Shown: piece after piece, positions 1 to 7,861 of the stretch
Numbering within the stretch: the first letter of the stretch is position 1
Layout of the letters: the number at the start of each line of letters is the position of its first letter
Origin: Erythrobacter donghaensis
GTDB lineage: Bacteria > Pseudomonadota > Alphaproteobacteria > Sphingomonadales > Sphingomonadaceae
Assembly: GCF_002155425.1 (NCBI RefSeq)
Contig: NZ_MUYG01000004.1
Span: forward strand, 1-64,000
Length of the DNA stretch: 64,000 nucleotides
Reading direction: 5' to 3'
Notes under the pieces: generated by a model
The model's input: only the letters and a program-made list of their open reading frames with translations
Databases searched by the model: none
Told to the model about the DNA's origin: nothing
Made by a program: the position numbers and the translations under genes

Positions 1-717
1 TCAGGGCTTCCAGCCGCGTTCGCTTGCGGCCTTTTCTGCTTCGGCGTCGAGCGCGCCGCCTGCGGCCATATCCTGTGCGGCGGCGAGCAGATCGGCCTCG
101 CTTCCGGCCTGGCGGAACTGCCCCCCGGCACTTTCGCCCAGCGCGAATTGCTGTTCTATCTTCCAGCCGGTGTCGTCGCGGCAGGCGATCCCTCCCTCGC
201 TGCCGCCCCGCCACGCGCGGCACAACCCGCCGCCGTCGCGTTCGAAGCTGAGCAGGATGCGGGTCTCAGCATCGGTGGGCTGGGTGGCGACCAGCTGGCT
301 GTCGAGTGCAGCGGCGAGCGCCGGTTCGGCATAGCCTTCGGGGCTCGCGCCGTTCCATGGTTGCAGCACCGCCAAGACCAGCGAGGCCGCCAGCGCAGGC
401 CCCGCGATCGGCCCCCAGCGCCGCAGCACCGGCACGAGGCCGCGCTTCTGGCGTGCGGCTGCAAAGCTGATCACGTCGCCGCCATCCGCTTTGTCCTTGT
501 TCTGCCCGCCGGAAAGCAGCGCGGCGAGATGCGGCGGGACGGCCTGTTCGGCAATCGGCGCGTAGTGGGCTGCAAGCCGTTCCTTGAGAGCACGGTGCGC
601 CGCGATCCTGGCGACCAGCGCCGGATCGGCCGCGACCGCCGCCGCGACGCGCGCGCCCTCGACCTCGTCCAGCTCGCCGTCGGCATAGGCGGCAAGAATG
701 TCATCGGTGATGTTCAT
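1..717 (-). CDS. Anti-sigma factor for the adjacent ECF sigma factor (transmembrane)
   Basis: This 238-residue protein begins with a short cytoplasmic anti-sigma-like segment (DDILAAYADGELDEVEG, residues 5-21). A basic linker and a single hydrophobic segment follow at about residues 97-118, and the C-terminal half is probably periplasmic. No HxxxCxxC zinc motif is visible, so it is a zinc-free anti-sigma. Its start codon overlaps the stop of the sigma factor gene by 4 bp (ATGA), which indicates translational coupling. Its inferred role is to hold the sigma factor at the membrane until an envelope signal arrives. The family call rests on architecture and partner rather than on a strong motif. 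Confidence 0.8.
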   Translation of the reverse strand: MNITDDILAAYADGELDEVEGARVAAAVAADPALVARIAAHRALKERLAAHYAPIAEQAVPPHLAALLSGGQNKDKADGGDVISFAAARQKRGLVPVLRRWGPIAGPALAASLVLAVLQPWNGASPEGYAEPALAAALDSQLVATQPTDAETRILLSFERDGGGLCRAWRGGSEGGIACRDDTGWKIEQQFALGESAGGQFRQAGSEADLLAAAQDMAAGGALDAEAEKAASERGWKP

Positions 718-1157
718 TCGTTCACCTCCAACAGCGCCATCAGCGCGTCGCGCCCGCGCACGAGCCGCGAATTGAGTGTGCCGACCGGACAGCCTACGAT
801 CGCGGCGGCTTCCTTGTAGGAATAGCCCTCGACCATCACCAGCAGCACCGCCTCGCGCTGATCGGCGGGCAGGCGTGCCATTGCCCGGTCGACCAGCGCC
901 AGCTCGACCCCAGCCTCCTGCCCGCCATCGGCACCCACTCCAAGACCGGCTTCCTCGTCGACGAAGGTCTCGCCGCGTCGCGTGCTCGCCCGTCGCTCAT
1001 CGATGAAGATATTGCGCATGATCCTGTACATCCAGCTGTCGAGCCGCGTTCCTTCCTGCCACTGGTCGCGGCGGGACAGAGCGCGCTCTATGGTCATCTG
1101 GCACAGGTCGTCGCCATCGGCAGCCGAACCGGCAAGACCGATCGCGAACCGCCGCAA
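714..1157 (-). CDS. ECF-type RNA polymerase sigma factor
   Basis: The protein carries sigma region 2 (DDLCQMTIERAL, then the core-binding stretch LDSWMYRIMRNIFIDERR) and region 4 (LPADQREAVLLVMVEGYSYK with a helix-turn-helix ending GTLNSRLVRGRDAL). About 147 residues from the TTG start is short for the family. The reading frame stays open and helix-like upstream (EQQALELLPRLRRFAIG), so translation may begin at a CTG near 1202. No ATG or GTG exists before the in-frame stop near 1228. It is co-transcribed with the anti-sigma gene and divergent from the secreted protease. A 10-bp inverted repeat lies in the shared promoter region. Confidence 0.88.
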   Translation of the reverse strand: MRRFAIGLAGSAADGDDLCQMTIERALSRRDQWQEGTRLDSWMYRIMRNIFIDERRASTRRGETFVDEEAGLGVGADGGQEAGVELALVDRAMARLPADQREAVLLVMVEGYSYKEAAAIVGCPVGTLNSRLVRGRDALMALLEVNE

Positions 1158-1221
1158 CCGCGGCAGCAGCTCAAGAGCTTGCTGTTCGAAGCTTCTGGAC
1201 AGCGTTTTGTGCCTTTCTGAA

Positions 1222-1253
1222 GGATGAAACGGATGGCGGCGTTCGTTTCATCC
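1222..1253. promoter_or_regulatory. Perfect inverted repeat between sigma factor and protease genes
   Basis: GGATGAAACG at 1222-1231 and CGTTTCATCC at 1244-1253 are perfect reverse complements around a 12-bp centre. The half-sites contain TGAAAC, which resembles ECF -35 elements, in both directions. The site could serve as paired divergent promoters for the sigma factor itself and for the protease gene at 1287, or as a repressor operator. A further GATGAAA follows at 1263-1269. The function is inferred from position and symmetry. Confidence 0.5.
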
Positions 1254-1286
1254 ATGCTTAAGATGAAATGATCGAAGGAAATAGAG

Positions 1287-2534
1287 ATGCGTCCGCTTCT
1301 GCCCACCATTCTTGCCGCGATGGCGCTAGCCGCCGCACCGCTCGCCGCGCAGCTGCAATTGCCGCGCGTGCCTGGCGTGGGCGGGATTGTCGGCAATGTC
1401 ACGGGCACGGTGGACGACACGCTTGAGACCGCCGACCGCCTGACCGCGCGCGAGGCGCGGCGCCTGCTGCGGGTCCGCGATCAGACGCTGGCGCGGCTGC
1501 TGCGCCAGAACAGCGACGTGATCGAGCGCGATGTGCGCGGGGAGCTCGCCCGGCGGGGCGAATTGCTCGCGATCGAGGCCAGCGCTGCCCAGATCGCACA
1601 GCTGGAAGCGGCGGGATTTCGTGTGCTCGGCCGTGAGCGGATCGAGGGATTGGACATCGCGGTCACGCGGCTCGGGATACAGTCGGGCCAGTCGCTCGCA
1701 CAGGCACAGGCGCGCGCCGCCGCCATCGTGCCGGAGCTGGAACTGGGCGCGGACAATCTGCACTTCGCCGCCGGAACGGTTGTTGCGGCTTCTACCTCGG
1801 CCCCGCTCGCGGTGTCGCTTGCCGCCGCTCAGGCCGCGCCGATCACCGTCCCCATCGGCATCATCGATGGCGCACCGGGCAATGCCGTGCCGGTTGCCGC
1901 GATCAAGGGATTTGCCGAGGGTGCGCCAACGGCCTCGGACCACGGGAGCGCGGTGGCGAGCCTTCTGCGGGCGACCGGGGTGCGGACCATCCGGGTGGCG
2001 GATGTCTATGGGCAGGAACCCGCAGGCGGCAATGCGCTGGCAATTTCAAAGGCGCTCGGCTGGCTCTCTGCCAGCGGCTGCAAGGTGGTGACGATCAGTC
2101 TCGTCGGCCCCCGCAATCCGCTGGTTGAACGCGCCATCAAGGCGGCGCGCGAGCGTGGCATCATCATCGTCGCAGCGGTCGGCAATGATGGCCCCGCCGC
2201 GCCGGCCGCCTATCCCGCCTCCTACGACGGCGTGCTGGCGATCACCGGCGCAGACCGAAAGGGACGCGCGCTGATCGAGGCCGGACGGGCGCTGCATCTC
2301 GACTATGCTGCTCCAGGGGCGGACGTGTATGCGTTCGACGCGAAGGGACGGAGCAAGCTGTGGCGTGGCACCAGCTTCGCCACGCCGCTGGCTGCCGCAC
2401 GGGTGGCCGCCGCTCTCTCGAATGGCCAGCGCTGGCGCGCCGCGCTCGACACAGAAGCGCGCGACCTTGGCGCCAAGGGCGCAGACAAGGTGTTCGGCCG
2501 CGGTCTGCTTTGCGGCGGCTGCGGCAAGAAATGA
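1287..2534 (+). CDS. Secreted S8 (subtilisin-like) serine peptidase
   Basis: This 415-residue protein has a signal peptide (residues 1 to about 21, ending APLAAQ), a pro-region, and a catalytic domain with the subtilase triad in family context: Asp194 (IGIIDGA), His219 (SDHGSAVASLL) and Ser363 (GTSFATPLAAARVAA). The Asn-containing VAAVGNDGPAAPAAYPAS stretch is the usual oxyanion-hole region. The product is probably exported to the periplasm or outside. It is divergent from the ECF sigma/anti-sigma pair, an arrangement that suggests control by that sigma factor. The start ATG at 1287 follows GGAAATAGAG. The substrate is not predictable. Confidence 0.9.
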   Translation: MRPLLPTILAAMALAAAPLAAQLQLPRVPGVGGIVGNVTGTVDDTLETADRLTAREARRLLRVRDQTLARLLRQNSDVIERDVRGELARRGELLAIEASAAQIAQLEAAGFRVLGRERIEGLDIAVTRLGIQSGQSLAQAQARAAAIVPELELGADNLHFAAGTVVAASTSAPLAVSLAAAQAAPITVPIGIIDGAPGNAVPVAAIKGFAEGAPTASDHGSAVASLLRATGVRTIRVADVYGQEPAGGNALAISKALGWLSASGCKVVTISLVGPRNPLVERAIKAARERGIIIVAAVGNDGPAAPAAYPASYDGVLAITGADRKGRALIEAGRALHLDYAAPGADVYAFDAKGRSKLWRGTSFATPLAAARVAAALSNGQRWRAALDTEARDLGAKGADKVFGRGLLCGGCGKK

Positions 2535-2636
2535 GATAAATTTTCCATCCGCGTGAATTAAACCTCGCGGCCCGTCCGTTTTCCTTTCGAGCGAGCGAAC
2601 ACACCGGCTCGCTGTAACTGACGAAAGGATATGGAC

Positions 2637-3521
2637 ATGAAGAAGCTCATTCTGGCCGCAAGCGTTCTTGCGCTCCTTCCCGCTACCGCAAATGCGCAGC
2701 TGCTGGGCGGCGGCGGTCTTGGCGGGGGCCTCGGCGGCACCATTGGTGGTACCGTCGGTGGAACGCTCGACACTTCCACTCGCAGCGTGCGCGGCGCGGT
2801 CGACGGCACTGTGCGCGGCGAAGGCACGACCCGTGGCAGCCAGTCGGTTGACGCGCGGCGCGGCACGGTCTCGGCCGAGCGCAGCGCAGGCGGTTCGCTC
2901 ACCGGCTCCACCGCCAGCCTTGCCGACCTCGTCGTTCCGCCGATGACCGGGATGGCGAGCGCGAACGGAACCGGTTCGGCGAGCGGACAAGGCTCTGCCA
3001 ATGCCCAGCTGATCGGCACCGATGCAGTGACGGGCGCGCTGGCACCTGCGGCTGGCGAAGCGCGCGGCCTTGCCACCAATGCAGCGGGAACCGCCACCGG
3101 AGCCGCAAGCGATGCAGTCGCTGCGGCGCCCATGCCCGGCATGTCTACCCTGCCGGGTGCGGGCATGATCAGCGGCAACGGGGGCGGTTCGGCTGAAGGC
3201 AATGGCGCGGCTTCGCTCACCAACCCGCTGCTTGCGGTGGCTGGCTCGGCTGCTGCCGCTGGCGAGGGCGCGGCCACCGTCGCTCCCGGCATGCCGGTGA
3301 TGACGTCGGAAGGCGCCTCGCTCGGCAAGGTGCGCCAGGTTGTCGCCAACGGTCGCGGCGAAATCGAGCAGGTCGTGGTCAAGCAGGGCAAGGTTACCCG
3401 CACGCTGCCTGCCGGCATGTTCAGCGCCTCGGGGAACGCGCTGGTGGCTGGCAACGCCAGCGGCAGTGCTGTCGCTGAAGGCGCTCAGCCTGCCCCGGCC
3501 ACGGACGCTACGGGCGAATAA
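2637..3521 (+). CDS. Exported Gly/Ala/Ser-rich protein of unknown function
   Basis: The sequence starts with a clear Sec signal peptide (MKKLILAASVLALLPATANA). A Gly-rich repeat tract follows (LGGGGLGGGLGGTIGGTVGG, residues 23-42), then a long low-complexity region rich in Ala, Gly, Thr and Ser. A C-terminal folded-looking segment (LGKVRQVVANGRGEIEQVVVKQGKVTRTL) resembles a PRC-barrel-like repeat. An in-frame ATG lies 6 bp upstream at 2631, but AAGGA at 2625-2629 sits 7 bp before 2637 and only 1 bp before 2631, so 2637 is preferred. It follows the protease gene on the same strand after about 100 bp. No enzymatic motif is seen; a surface or envelope role is possible. Confidence 0.75.
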   Translation: MKKLILAASVLALLPATANAQLLGGGGLGGGLGGTIGGTVGGTLDTSTRSVRGAVDGTVRGEGTTRGSQSVDARRGTVSAERSAGGSLTGSTASLADLVVPPMTGMASANGTGSASGQGSANAQLIGTDAVTGALAPAAGEARGLATNAAGTATGAASDAVAAAPMPGMSTLPGAGMISGNGGGSAEGNGAASLTNPLLAVAGSAAAAGEGAATVAPGMPVMTSEGASLGKVRQVVANGRGEIEQVVVKQGKVTRTLPAGMFSASGNALVAGNASGSAVAEGAQPAPATDATGE

Positions 3522-3577
3522 TAGACCTGCCCCCGCTCCGCCGCGTTTTCCCGATGAGCGGCGGACTGACAACTGAG

Positions 3578-3611
3578 GGCGGTCACATCCTGTGGCCGCC
3601 TTTCCTTTTTT
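3578..3611 (+). terminator. Rho-independent terminator of the Gly-rich protein gene
   Basis: GGCGGTCAC and GTGGCCGCC (one mismatch) form a stem around a short loop, followed by TTTCCTTTTTT. It lies about 55 bp after the stop codon at 3521 and points the same way. Confidence 0.75.
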
Positions 3612-4229
3612 GGATAAGCTGCAACTACACCGCGCCGTCTGAGGTGCCGTTACACCAGGGCCGCACTTAAACCCTTGATGTCGGCTTCCGGTGAAGTCTG
3701 TCGTTCGACACGGCGCTCATAAACGACGGCTAGGTCCCAGAACGGGCAATTGAGACCTGCTGGTCCACTGCGCGCGGCGATCCCGGGGGCAACGCTTTCA
3801 GGCTTCGATTTCCTCGTCGAGTGGGGGGCTGGGCTCTAGCTAAAAAGCCCGAAACATAGGCACACCGTACGCGACTAATCGCTGCTCTATTGCCCTGAAT
3901 TCACTTATAAAATAGGCAAGAACTGCATGTGGCAGCTTCTCAATCAAATCCGACTGGTCAATCGGATCCGATTAATTGGACGTTATGCCACTGAAATTCC
4001 GTCAAACTTTGCCAAGGCCAGTCATCCGGATCTGATTGACGATTCCCAACTTCAAGTTCGAACCGGACTGTCCCAGGTTTTCCACAAGCATCCAGGAAAT
4101 TTGGGGTGTCGGTTGGGGGCCAGAAAAATTTTACCGTGGAAAATTGGTTGGAAACATCAATTAAATATGCCAACTTTTGGCTTCCCGCTACCCGCTCCAT
4201 TCCCTTTCGAGCCGTTGCACGCCGCTGCC
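3612..4229. other. Gene-free intergenic stretch
   Basis: About 620 bp lie between two convergent genes. GC content is visibly lower than in the flanks. Short related words recur (AATCAAATCCGACTGG, AATCGGATCCGATTAA, CCGGATCTGATTGACG between about 3945 and 4045), with no clear hairpin array. Both strands carry only short ORFs with atypical composition. I see no RNA gene; it could be a decayed gene remnant. Confidence 0.5.
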
Positions 4230-5453
4230 TCAGCCGTCTTCCCCCGTGATCCGCTGCATCACCCATCCGGCGGTCAGGCCGTGGATGATGGTTGAGGCGA
4301 AGATGCCGAAGGCGACGGCGGCCCAGAGCCGTTCGATGCTGCCGAAGCTTGCCTCGCTCGCGGCGTAGGCGACATAGAACACCGTGCCGATCCCGCGCAC
4401 GCCGTAGAACGACACCGCAGCCCGGTGCGTTCCGCCTAGCGTTCCGCCTGCGAGCGACAGCCATGCGACCACCGGACGCACCACGATCAGGCTCAGGGCG
4501 ATCAGCACCGCGATCCGCCAGTCGAGCCATGGCCACAGCTGCGGCAGGCTCGCGCCGATCGCGACAAGGAGCATCGCGGTCAGTGCATGTTCGATCGTTT
4601 CGCTGAAGCTGTGGAGCGAGGTGTGGAAGCTGTGCTCCGCCTCCTCGCGGCGCAGCAGCAGGCCCATCACGAACACCGCGAGGAAGCCGTAGCCCTCGGC
4701 GAGTTCGGTCAGGCCATAGGTCGCCAGGATCGCCGCCAGCGCGACCACGCCGGCATTGGCGTCTGCGAGGGTGTGGCCGTGCGGCACGGTGAAAAAGCCC
4801 TTGCCCAGCAGCCAGCCCGCCGCTGCTCCGCAGCCCAGACCGACTAGGATTTTCCAGACGACGTAAAACCCCGCCCACGCGCCCCAATCGAGCGTTCCGG
4901 CGGCGAGCAGGATCGCAGCATAGACGAAGGGAAAGGCCAGCCCGTCGTTAAGCCCGGCCTCGGTGGTGAGGGCAAAGCGCAAGGGGTGTTCTCCGCCCTC
5001 GCGCGGCGGGCCGACCTGCAAGTCGCCCGCCAACACCGGATCGGTCGGCGCGAAGGCCGCGCCCAGCAGCACGGCAGTTGCCAGCGGCAGCCCCGCCCAC
5101 AACCCCAATCCGGCAATCGCTGCAATCGTCAGCGGCATCGCGATCAACACCAGCCGCAGCGCCGGGGTCCAGCGCGCAAAACTGGCGATATTGTCGATCC
5201 TGAGGCCCGTTCCGAACAGCGCCACAATCACCGCGATTTCCGCCACCACCGACCACTCGGGCGCGTTGGTCACGGGATTGAAGACGGCGGGCATCCCCGG
5301 CACCAGCCCGAGCACCGCCGCGCCGAGCACCACCAGCAACGCAGACGCGGTCGGCTCGCGGCCGCCAACGAAGCGCGGCAGCCAGAAGGCCAGGATGATC
5401 GCCGCTCCGATCCCGGCCAGCGCGATGTGATATGGGGTGAGGTCGAAGGTCAT
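4230..5453 (-). CDS. Cation:proton antiporter (CPA family)
   Basis: This is an integral membrane protein of about 407 residues with roughly 11-12 hydrophobic segments spread over the full length. The conserved ion-path motifs AAFAPTDPVLAGDLQ and TTEAGLNDGLAFPF match the Asp-containing core helices of monovalent cation:H+ antiporters. It probably exchanges Na+ or K+ for H+ across the inner membrane. The frame runs upstream to a TTG at 5489, but the ATG at 5453 (MTFDLTPYH) precedes the first membrane segment directly and is preferred. The ion preference cannot be read from sequence. Confidence 0.85.
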   Translation of the reverse strand: MTFDLTPYHIALAGIGAAIILAFWLPRFVGGREPTASALLVVLGAAVLGLVPGMPAVFNPVTNAPEWSVVAEIAVIVALFGTGLRIDNIASFARWTPALRLVLIAMPLTIAAIAGLGLWAGLPLATAVLLGAAFAPTDPVLAGDLQVGPPREGGEHPLRFALTTEAGLNDGLAFPFVYAAILLAAGTLDWGAWAGFYVVWKILVGLGCGAAAGWLLGKGFFTVPHGHTLADANAGVVALAAILATYGLTELAEGYGFLAVFVMGLLLRREEAEHSFHTSLHSFSETIEHALTAMLLVAIGASLPQLWPWLDWRIAVLIALSLIVVRPVVAWLSLAGGTLGGTHRAAVSFYGVRGIGTVFYVAYAASEASFGSIERLWAAVAFGIFASTIIHGLTAGWVMQRITGEDG

Positions 5454-5581
5454 CGGTTCAGCTGGAGCACTTTCCGACGTTGAAAGCAAAACGGCGACCC
5501 GAGCGCTTTCGCATTCGGGCCGCCGTCGGGAGTTCGCACGCCTGTAGAGCGAGGGGGAGAGCGGCGTGCGAAGGGGGAGAG

Positions 5582-5887
5582 TTATTCAGGCTTAGTCACA
5601 GCGTCTTCGACCGCCGCTCCGGCCTCGGATGCGGCATCGCCGATCTGGCCCGCCGCTTCGCCGACGTCGCCCGCCGCTTCGGCAATGGCGGTATCCTTGG
5701 CGGCTTCGGCGTTGGCCATCTGGCTGATCATGAAGATACCGGCAACAAGTGCGACCAGTGCGAGAACCACCAGCGCCCAGCGCGCGCCGCCGCCGGCGCT
5801 GCTGGCGGGTTCGCCATGGGTGATGGTGTGGGTGGTATGCGTGCGTCCGAGGCTGTCGGTCGTTTCGGTAATGCGTTCTTCGGTCAT
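5582..5887 (-). CDS. Small single-pass membrane protein, unknown function
   Basis: The protein has 101 residues. A hydrophilic Thr/His-rich N-terminus (residues 1-33) is followed by one transmembrane helix (about 36-58, ARWALVVLALVALVAGIFMI) and an Ala/Glu-rich tail likely to be helical (AEAAGDVGEAAGQIGDAASE). AGGGAGGATCG upstream supplies a ribosome-binding site for the ATG at 5887. A partial EcfG-type promoter (GGAAC) lies upstream at 5943-5947. It resembles small stress-induced membrane proteins in shape only; no family is recognised. Confidence 0.65.
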   Translation of the reverse strand: MTEERITETTDSLGRTHTTHTITHGEPASSAGGGARWALVVLALVALVAGIFMISQMANAEAAKDTAIAEAAGDVGEAAGQIGDAASEAGAAVEDAVTKPE

Positions 5888-5922
5888 GTTTCGATCCTCC
5901 CTTGGGGGGCGTGTGCGGGATG

Positions 5923-5947
5923 AATTGCACCGCCGAGGGAATGTTCC
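5923..5947 (-). promoter_or_regulatory. Weak candidate EcfG promoter of the small membrane protein gene
   Basis: GGAAC is read on the minus strand at 5947-5943 with AATTC at the -10 distance. The TTG found at the other sites is missing. The -10 position lies about 36 bp upstream of the start at 5887. Confidence 0.3.
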
Positions 5948-5972
5948 ATCACCCAGTGACGCGCGGTTACGG

Positions 5973-6644
5973 TCAGCTCTCCTCGCGGATCAACCGGTCG
6001 GTGGTGACACCGCGCGCGTGAAGGGCGGTTGCGACCGCGTCTTCCATTGGCGGCGGGCCACACAGGTAGAACAGCCCGCTGAAATCGGTGACAGCCCGGT
6101 CGAGATAGTCGCCATCAAGCCGCGTGTGCTCGGCGCCCGGCGCAGGTTCTTCGGTCAGCAGCAGATCGAGCGCGAGGCCCGGCATCGCCTCCAACTCATC
6201 GCGCAAGATGATGTCGCGGGCGCGGCTGTTGGTGAAGATCAGGCGGTAGCCATCGAGATTGCCCGCTTCGGCCTGCCGCGCGCGCAGGATCGCGATGAAG
6301 GGCGTGATCCCGGCTCCGCCTGCGATGATCGTTCCGGGGCCGCGATCCTCGATCGCGCCCCACGGATCGCCGATGATGACCTTGTCGCCCGGCGTCATCT
6401 GCCCGATCCGCGCAGTGACGCCATCGTGATCGGGGTAGGACTTGATGACGAATTCCAGCAGCGAGGAACCGGGCAGCGAGGCGAAGGTGAAGGGCCGCTT
6501 CTCGTCGCGCCAGCCATCGCGGTCGAGCGCGAGTTCGGTCGCCTGTCCGGGGCTGAAATCGAGACCCTCGGGCCGGGGAAAGGTCAGGGCGTTGACGTTG
6601 TGCGTCACCGGGCGGATCGATTGCAGGCTGAGGGTGTGGGGCAT
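5973..6644 (-). CDS. FAD/NAD(P)-binding flavodoxin-reductase-like protein
   Basis: At about 223 residues it matches the ferredoxin-NADP+ reductase fold without extra domains. An N-terminal FAD-binding beta barrel (FSPGQATELALD and the RPFTFASLPG flavin motif) precedes an NAD(P)-binding half (GTIIAGGAGITPFIAILRA) and the C-terminal YLCGPPPMEDAV signature. It would pass electrons between NAD(P)H and a soluble acceptor. The ATG at 6644 is chosen over upstream codons because AAGGAG ends 6 bp before it. A strong EcfG-type promoter lies 26 bp upstream, so stress induction is likely. The partner protein is not identifiable. Confidence 0.85.
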   Translation of the reverse strand: MPHTLSLQSIRPVTHNVNALTFPRPEGLDFSPGQATELALDRDGWRDEKRPFTFASLPGSSLLEFVIKSYPDHDGVTARIGQMTPGDKVIIGDPWGAIEDRGPGTIIAGGAGITPFIAILRARQAEAGNLDGYRLIFTNSRARDIILRDELEAMPGLALDLLLTEEPAPGAEHTRLDGDYLDRAVTDFSGLFYLCGPPPMEDAVATALHARGVTTDRLIREES

Positions 6645-6669
6645 CGGCAACTCCTTGTGTTCGGAAGGC

Positions 6670-6696
6670 CAACCGGCTGGGCGCGGGGGATGTTCC
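6670..6696 (-). promoter_or_regulatory. Candidate EcfG promoter of the flavodoxin-reductase-like gene
   Basis: On the minus strand GGAAC (6696-6692) is followed after 19 nt by TTG (6672-6670) within GGTTG. The start codon is 26 bp downstream. It shares spacing with the site upstream of the mrp operon. Confidence 0.6.
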
Positions 6697-6777
6697 ATCG
6701 CCCTGTCCCATGTGCGCGGAGCAGGTTCGGTGAGCTCGCACAGCGCTTCAAAATTTTTTCGTTTGGCCATGAAACAA

Positions 6778-6876
6778 AGTCGGTTCGGCGCACTTTCCCC
6801 TGACGCATCCCGAAGTGACCCGGATGCGCCCCGATTGACTGAGCCCCGCCACGCTTCGCGCTGGCGGGGCTTTTTT
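6778..6876 (+). ncRNA. Candidate structured small RNA with its own terminator
   Basis: No plus-strand protein gene precedes the strong plus-strand terminator at 6842-6876, so an RNA transcript is implied. The preceding 63 nt can fold: GGCGCA (6787-6792) pairs with TGCGCC (6825-6830), extended by AGTCGG (6778-6783) against CCGATTGACT (6831-6840). An internal alternative pairs GCATCC with GGATGC. No clear -35/-10 was found. It lies between the flavodoxin-reductase-like gene and ecfG. Confidence 0.4.
6842..6876 (+). terminator. Strong rho-independent terminator, plus strand
   Basis: AGCCCCGCC and GGCGGGGCT form a perfect 9-bp stem followed by a run of six T. The T run is only on the plus strand, which is opposite to both neighbouring protein genes. 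Confidence 0.8.
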
Positions 6877-6903
6877 CGTGCTGTCGGACGAGCGCAAGCG
6901 CTA

Positions 6904-6937
6904 CAACAAACACCCGGCGAGGGATGCCTCGCCGGGT
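6904..6937 (-). terminator. Terminator of nepR-ecfG
   Basis: A perfect 10-bp stem (ACCCGGCGAG / CTCGCCGGGT, 6912-6937) lies 44 bp beyond the ecfG stop. On the minus strand it is followed by a T-rich TGTTTGTTGT. Confidence 0.75.
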
Positions 6938-6980
6938 GTCGTGAGATCGCGATGATTTGGTGTGGCGAGGATGCCGAGCG

Positions 6981-7517
6981 TCAGACCGCGACCCGTTCCG
7001 TCTCGCCTTCGATGATGGACTTGATCGCCGCACGGGCCCGGTTGAGGCGGCTCTTGATCGTGCCAATCCCGACCCCGACGATGTCGGCTGCGTCCTCATA
7101 GCTCATGCCTGCCCCGGCGATCAGCCACAGGACTTCAGCCTGATGCTCGGGCAGCCGGGCCATGGCCGTATCGACATCATTGACATGAAGCGCGTGTTCC
7201 TGCGTCGCTTCCTGCACCAGCGTGCGCTCAGCGACTTCGGGGTCGAGCGACGTCTCGCGCCGCAGCTTTTTCGCGGCGCCGTAAAAGTGGTTGCGCAGGA
7301 TGCGGAACATCCACGCGCGGAAATTGGTGCCCGGCGTAAAGGTGTGGCGCGAGGCCCAGGCCCGCATCATGGCTTCCTGCGTCAGGTCATCGGCCAGATC
7401 GGGGTTGCGGCACAGCCCGCGTGCGAAGGCGCGTAGCGAGGGGATGAGCCGGACCATGTCGCTGCGAAACTGTTCGTAATCGTCATCGGTCGGGGCGTCG
7501 GTTGTGGTCGCTTCCAT
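6981..7517 (-). CDS. ecfG: General stress response sigma factor EcfG
   Basis: This ECF sigma factor of about 178 residues has region 2 (DLADDLTQEAMMRAW, FRAWMFRILRNHFYG) and region 4 (LPEHQAEVLWLIAGAGMSYE, with GIGTIKSRLNRARAAI as recognition helix). It recruits RNA polymerase to GGAAC-type promoters in the alphaproteobacterial general stress response. Its identity is supported by immediate linkage to nepR and divergent phyR. The ATG at 7517 shares one base with the nepR stop (TGATG), which couples their translation, so the GTG one codon earlier is not chosen. It should be sequestered by NepR and released when phosphorylated PhyR binds NepR. Confidence 0.95.
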   Translation of the reverse strand: MEATTTDAPTDDDYEQFRSDMVRLIPSLRAFARGLCRNPDLADDLTQEAMMRAWASRHTFTPGTNFRAWMFRILRNHFYGAAKKLRRETSLDPEVAERTLVQEATQEHALHVNDVDTAMARLPEHQAEVLWLIAGAGMSYEDAADIVGVGIGTIKSRLNRARAAIKSIIEGETERVAV

Positions 7518-7690
7518 CACGCTTCGCCCGGCCGGGTCTTGCCCAGTTTGGCCACGAGGTCCGCGAAATCATCGGGCACCGGCTCGCTTTCGATCCCGTC
7601 GAAAATTTCGCGCAGCGCCGCCTCGATCGGATCGAAGGCCGGAATCTCGGCAGTGCGGGCGGCAGTGGGAGGGAGCTTCTTTTTCATCAT
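7517..7690 (-). CDS. nepR: Anti-sigma factor NepR
   Basis: At 57 residues it has the size of a NepR. The core reads IEAALREIFDGIESEPVPDD followed by FADLVAKLGKT, matching the paired helices that bind either EcfG or PhyR. The upstream frame is open but non-conserved in character, so the ATG at 7690 (followed by MKKKLPP) is taken. A second ATG at 7687 is possible. It sits directly before ecfG in a TGATG overlap. The pair is divergent from phyR across a 170-bp region containing two mirror-image EcfG-type promoters, which implies autoregulation of the whole switch. Confidence 0.92.
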   Translation of the reverse strand: MMKKKLPPTAARTAEIPAFDPIEAALREIFDGIESEPVPDDFADLVAKLGKTRPGEA

Positions 7691-7776
7691 AATGTCTCGC
7701 GCTGCGGAAAGACCGCGGGCGGCATCCTTTGCTGGGGCTGTTCCTGACTGACATCGTCGATGCGATGCAGGCCTTT

Positions 7777-7802
7777 CAAGCGCCCCGCCAAAAAAATGTT
7801 CC
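7777..7802 (-). promoter_or_regulatory. Candidate EcfG promoter of nepR-ecfG
   Basis: GGAAC (7802-7798) is followed on the minus strand by 18 nt and TTG (7779-7777) in the context GCTTG. It is arranged symmetrically with the phyR promoter 8 bp away. Confidence 0.75.
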
Positions 7803-7810
7803 CTGCGGGT

Positions 7811-7836
7811 GGAACTTTTATCCTGAGTACCGCTTG
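7811..7836 (+). promoter_or_regulatory. Candidate EcfG promoter of phyR
   Basis: GGAAC (7811-7815), an 18-nt spacer and TTG (7834-7836) in the context GCTTG, 25 bp before the phyR start. The architecture is identical to that of the divergent nepR-ecfG promoter. Confidence 0.75.
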
Positions 7837-7861
7837 GCGGATCAGGGAGTAAAGAGCCACC

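Noticed and set aside
2046..3572. A minus-strand frame of about 508 codons over the protease and Gly-rich genes
   Set aside because: Arg/Ala-rich and without motifs; the plus-strand proteins have signal peptides and a catalytic triad.
4060..4110. GTTCGAACC resembling a tRNA T-loop
   Set aside because: No flanking T-stem, acceptor stem or anticodon arm could be assembled on either strand.
3927..4295. A plus-strand ORF of 122 codons in the 3.6-4.2 kb gap
   Set aside because: No ribosome-binding site, it runs into the antiporter gene, and it has no recognisable features.
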